Assembly: GCF_000003605.2 (NCBI RefSeq)
Contig: NW_003135344.1
Span: 176,829-213,750 of the forward strand
Direction: 5' to 3'
Length of the DNA stretch: 36,922 nucleotides
DNA from: Saccoglossus kowalevskii
Taxonomy: Eukaryota > Hemichordata > Enteropneusta > Harrimaniidae
A program made the position numbers and the translations under genes. Below, one piece after another: positions 34,710 through 36,922 of the stretch. The notes beneath the pieces are model-generated. The model was not told where the DNA came from. It ran no database searches and saw only the letters and a program-made list of their open reading frames with translations. Position 1 is the stretch's first letter. Each line of letters opens with the position of its first letter.

Positions 34710-35002
34710 TATGCAATATTTTAAGCTAAATACGGCTGTCGCGAAAAAATGAAGAATTTTGAAATTTAATATAAATTCTCTATAGAATAATGTGTTTACA
34801 TGAAACCCTATGGAAAATATTCCAAAATGGCCGATTTTTAGACTACTTTGCATATGTTTTGTTTTTTTCAAAGCACATTCTTCTTTCTCCGTGAAAACTT
34901 TGAAATATGAACGGCTTGCATATATGCGAATGGTTTACTGTGATCATTTTTTTAATTGTCCTGTTTATCTCAATGTGCATTTCATGATTTTTAAACGCAA
35001 AA

Positions 35003-35310
35003 TTTAATCGCGGTAGTCGTCGCGCCGCGCTTGTGCGACATTTTTGTTGATAATCATTGATTTTCCCACAATCCAGTGCGCTCTTATAATGGAAATCACA
35101 AGTATGAGGTTTGACCTGGGCGTGACTTGCACTAATTACCGCTGGTGACTTCTTAGTTATCTTCCAATTACCTAGAAAAATATCAAATCATAGTCTGGAA
35201 ACATCTCAGTTTGTGCTCGCTGATCTGCGCTACAGTCAAAGTCGCCATCTTTGTTTATATGAGACCCATATATCTTGCGCATGCGTGGCGCGACGACTAC
35301 TGCCGGTAAA
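35003..35310. mobile_element. Inverted-repeat element with CpG-rich ends (probable MITE), about 308 bp
   Basis: A perfect 13-bp inverted repeat, TAGTCGTCGCGCC (35014-35026) and GGCGCGACGACTA (35287-35299), sits within longer imperfect arms of about 40 bases that start TTTA and end TAAA. The arms are rich in CpG and so stand out from the AT-rich flanks. The right arm includes TTGCGCATGCG, a near match to the NRF-1 palindrome, and next to it lies GTCGCCATCTTTG, a YY1-like motif. There is no coding capacity. The exact ends and target duplication are unclear. Confidence 0.7.
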
Positions 35311-35804
35311 ATTGTGACTTCGTCCTGTCTCATACGCATGTGTATTAGCTCCGATGAGCAAATATTGTCACGAGTTTTACCTCTTGCGATTAAGTAATAT
35401 GTTTAGATCCTTCGATATATTTACGGTTCCTAGAAAGTACTGGTAACGTGGTTACTAGTAGTTCTAGGTTAAATTGAATCTGTAATCCTGTCATGAATTA
35501 GTTTTCGCGTATCTGTTAATCGACTTAATTAGCTGATTATTAGCAAATTGCTGTGTTATGTCTGTCATCGTTTAGGCCTATTTGAAGTTTTGGACGGAAC
35601 TTGGCTCAGTGATTTGGAACTAATTACGAGATAACCGTCGCTATTCTGACTACTCTTTCTGACAGTTGGTATCCGTAGTTATTAATGTAGTGAACGATTA
35701 ATCAAAAGATATGACGTATTCAGTACTTAGTGTGATTGGCTTTATGATTGAAAGTTACGCCCTAGAGTCTTTTTACTGTTTTGTAATTGGTTAGAGTTTT
35801 GAAA

Positions 35805-36044
35805 ATGAATAAAGTAGTTTTAGTTGGTCTTGGCAAGTACTCCACGAGAGACGCAGTGCAGTCCTGGAGAGCCTTGGGGCGAGTGTTGACGCAGTCTAAG
35901 AGAGTCTTGGGTCAGCCTTGCGATAGTCTTGGGGATTTTTTCCCCAGGGCGCCGTGTCTTATAGAGTGCTCGAATGACCGACTAAGACGAGAGTTGAAAC
36001 GTATTTCGTTGTGTGTGTCTTATTTGACTGTAAAGCTTAAGTGA
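35805..36044 (+). other. Unrecognised GC-richer open frame of 79 codons
   Basis: The frame opens with an ATG in GAAAATGAAT and closes with TGA. Its product starts MNKVVLVGLGKYSTRDAV and is basic, rich in Arg, Leu and Ser. I do not recognise any domain. Its base composition is clearly richer in GC and CpG than the flanks, and the internal repeat keeps neither frame nor spacing in multiples of three (38 bp). It could be a non-coding first exon, part of an LTR or other repeat, or a small gene; evidence for a real protein is weak. Confidence 0.2.
35850..35935 (+). repeat. Degenerate two-copy tandem repeat, offset 38 bp
   Basis: GACGCAGT is followed by GAGAGCCTTGGG (from 35850) and again by GAGAGTCTTGGG (from 35888), with a third partial GATAGTCTTGGGG near 35922. 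It lies inside the GC-richer open frame. Confidence 0.55.
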
Positions 36045-36247
36045 CTTCCCCGATCCCGCACCTCAAGGGGACGAGATATAGAGACGAGATTCCCCCCTGA
36101 CAAGTGTGGAGAACCCAGAGAGAAAAGAAATTACCCGTGATAATCCTTTCGCATATATCAGAAATAGCTACTGTGACCAGGCATGAATGAATGAAACTTA
36201 CTGTGATGTTGGCGAATTTTGTCAGCCATGATGTCAAACATTGCCTA

Positions 36248-36373
36248 TCAAATTACTGGGATCTTTCACAAAGTAAGGTGATTCACCAATCAGATTACTG
36301 GGATGCCTGATTCACAAAGTACGGAGATGCACTAATCAGATTACTGAGATCTTTCACAAAGTACGGAGATGCC
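36248..36373 (+). repeat. Three-copy tandem repeat, 42-46 bp unit
   Basis: The unit core ATCAGATTACTGGGATC then TTTCACAAAGTACGGAGATG recurs with starts of ATTACTG at 36252, 36294 and 36340. Copies differ by small indels (ATGCCTGA against ATCTTT). A fourth partial copy may begin at GATCAG near 36374. Confidence 0.85.
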
Positions 36374-36922
36374 GATCAGAACGCTATTACGCTCCTTTAT
36401 TCACTGCATACATTGCTGGACAATCATGAGGGTATAGGGTTTGTCGGATAAATCTATTATCGAAGTGCTTTTAATAGATTTTTGGATCTCGGCACAAACG
36501 TTACACGTAGAGACCGGTTTGAGACATTACTCATCCACAGCTGCACGTTGTTGTAACTATTGTCATACTACCGTGGAAGACGAGTTTTACCTCTTGCTTT
36601 GTTACAAACACAAATAGATACAACTTTTTGTTTTGTGACAAGTATATTCCCCCCAGAATGCACCTGTCTATAAATAAGTTACGTAGCGTAAATACATTTA
36701 TTAAGGTAGCGAGAAGGGAAATTTTCACTTTTTTCTTGATTTTTCAAAAATTGATAAAACGGTTACTTTAGACCTTGATACATCACCCCAGGTTTACAAA
36801 AGATCGAAATTGCGAAATAACGTTGCTCAAATTAGTGTTTTAAAACACTAGCAGAAAAGACTACAACTGCCGTTTGGTGAATATTTGCATAGTGTTTATC
36901 TTTGGAAGGAATTAAATGATAA
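36374..36922. other. Non-coding DNA at the right edge
   Basis: Nothing recognisable after the three-copy tandem repeat. Confidence 0.4.

Larger units (their letters stand above)
33197..35002. other. Upstream non-coding DNA
   Basis: Apart from the ATTC and TGAA microsatellites, a GC-richer patch at about 34190-34400 is the only distinctive part. No gene recognised. Confidence 0.4.

Overview
The window looks like one piece of an invertebrate animal nuclear genome. It is AT-rich, gene-poor and full of microsatellites, short non-autonomous DNA transposons, a LINE tail and old duplications. There are no operons, no rRNA genes and no long open frames apart from one exon and one tandem repeat. The only protein that can be recognised with confidence is an animal receptor of the natriuretic-peptide-receptor / receptor guanylate cyclase family. 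The exact phylum cannot be read from this sequence; a marine deuterostome or lophotrochozoan is a guess.

Layout, left to right. 1-8.2 kb: AT-rich non-coding DNA with TA microsatellites, a CRE/E-box composite, two hairpins and two possible tRNA-derived SINE relics. 8.2-9.7 kb: a striking minisatellite of about 65 copies of a 21-bp, CpG-rich, doubly dyad-symmetric unit, open in four reading frames. 9.7-17 kb: non-coding, with a perfect 10-bp hairpin, a 136-bp hAT-type MITE with 8-bp target duplications, a palindromic ETS site and a long ATTT microsatellite. 17-26 kb: diverged direct duplications (at least three families) plus a 207-bp MITE with TA target duplications. 28.5-28.9 kb: a 5'-truncated LINE 3' end with a TTA-repeat tail. 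31.65-32.34 kb, minus strand: first coding exon of the receptor gene, with a plausible TATA promoter just beyond it. 33-36.9 kb: upstream DNA of that gene with two more inverted-repeat elements, ATTC/TGAA microsatellites and a GC-richer unrecognised open frame at 35.8-36.0 kb.

How it fits together: the receptor gene is transcribed leftward (minus strand). Its first exon ends in a clear splice donor, and I recognised no second exon in the remaining 31.6 kb. The simplest reading is that most of the window to the left of 31.65 kb is a very long first intron loaded with repeats, and the part to the right is promoter and intergenic DNA. The minisatellite and duplicated region would then sit inside that intron. 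This is inference: an exon shorter than about 60 codons could have been missed.
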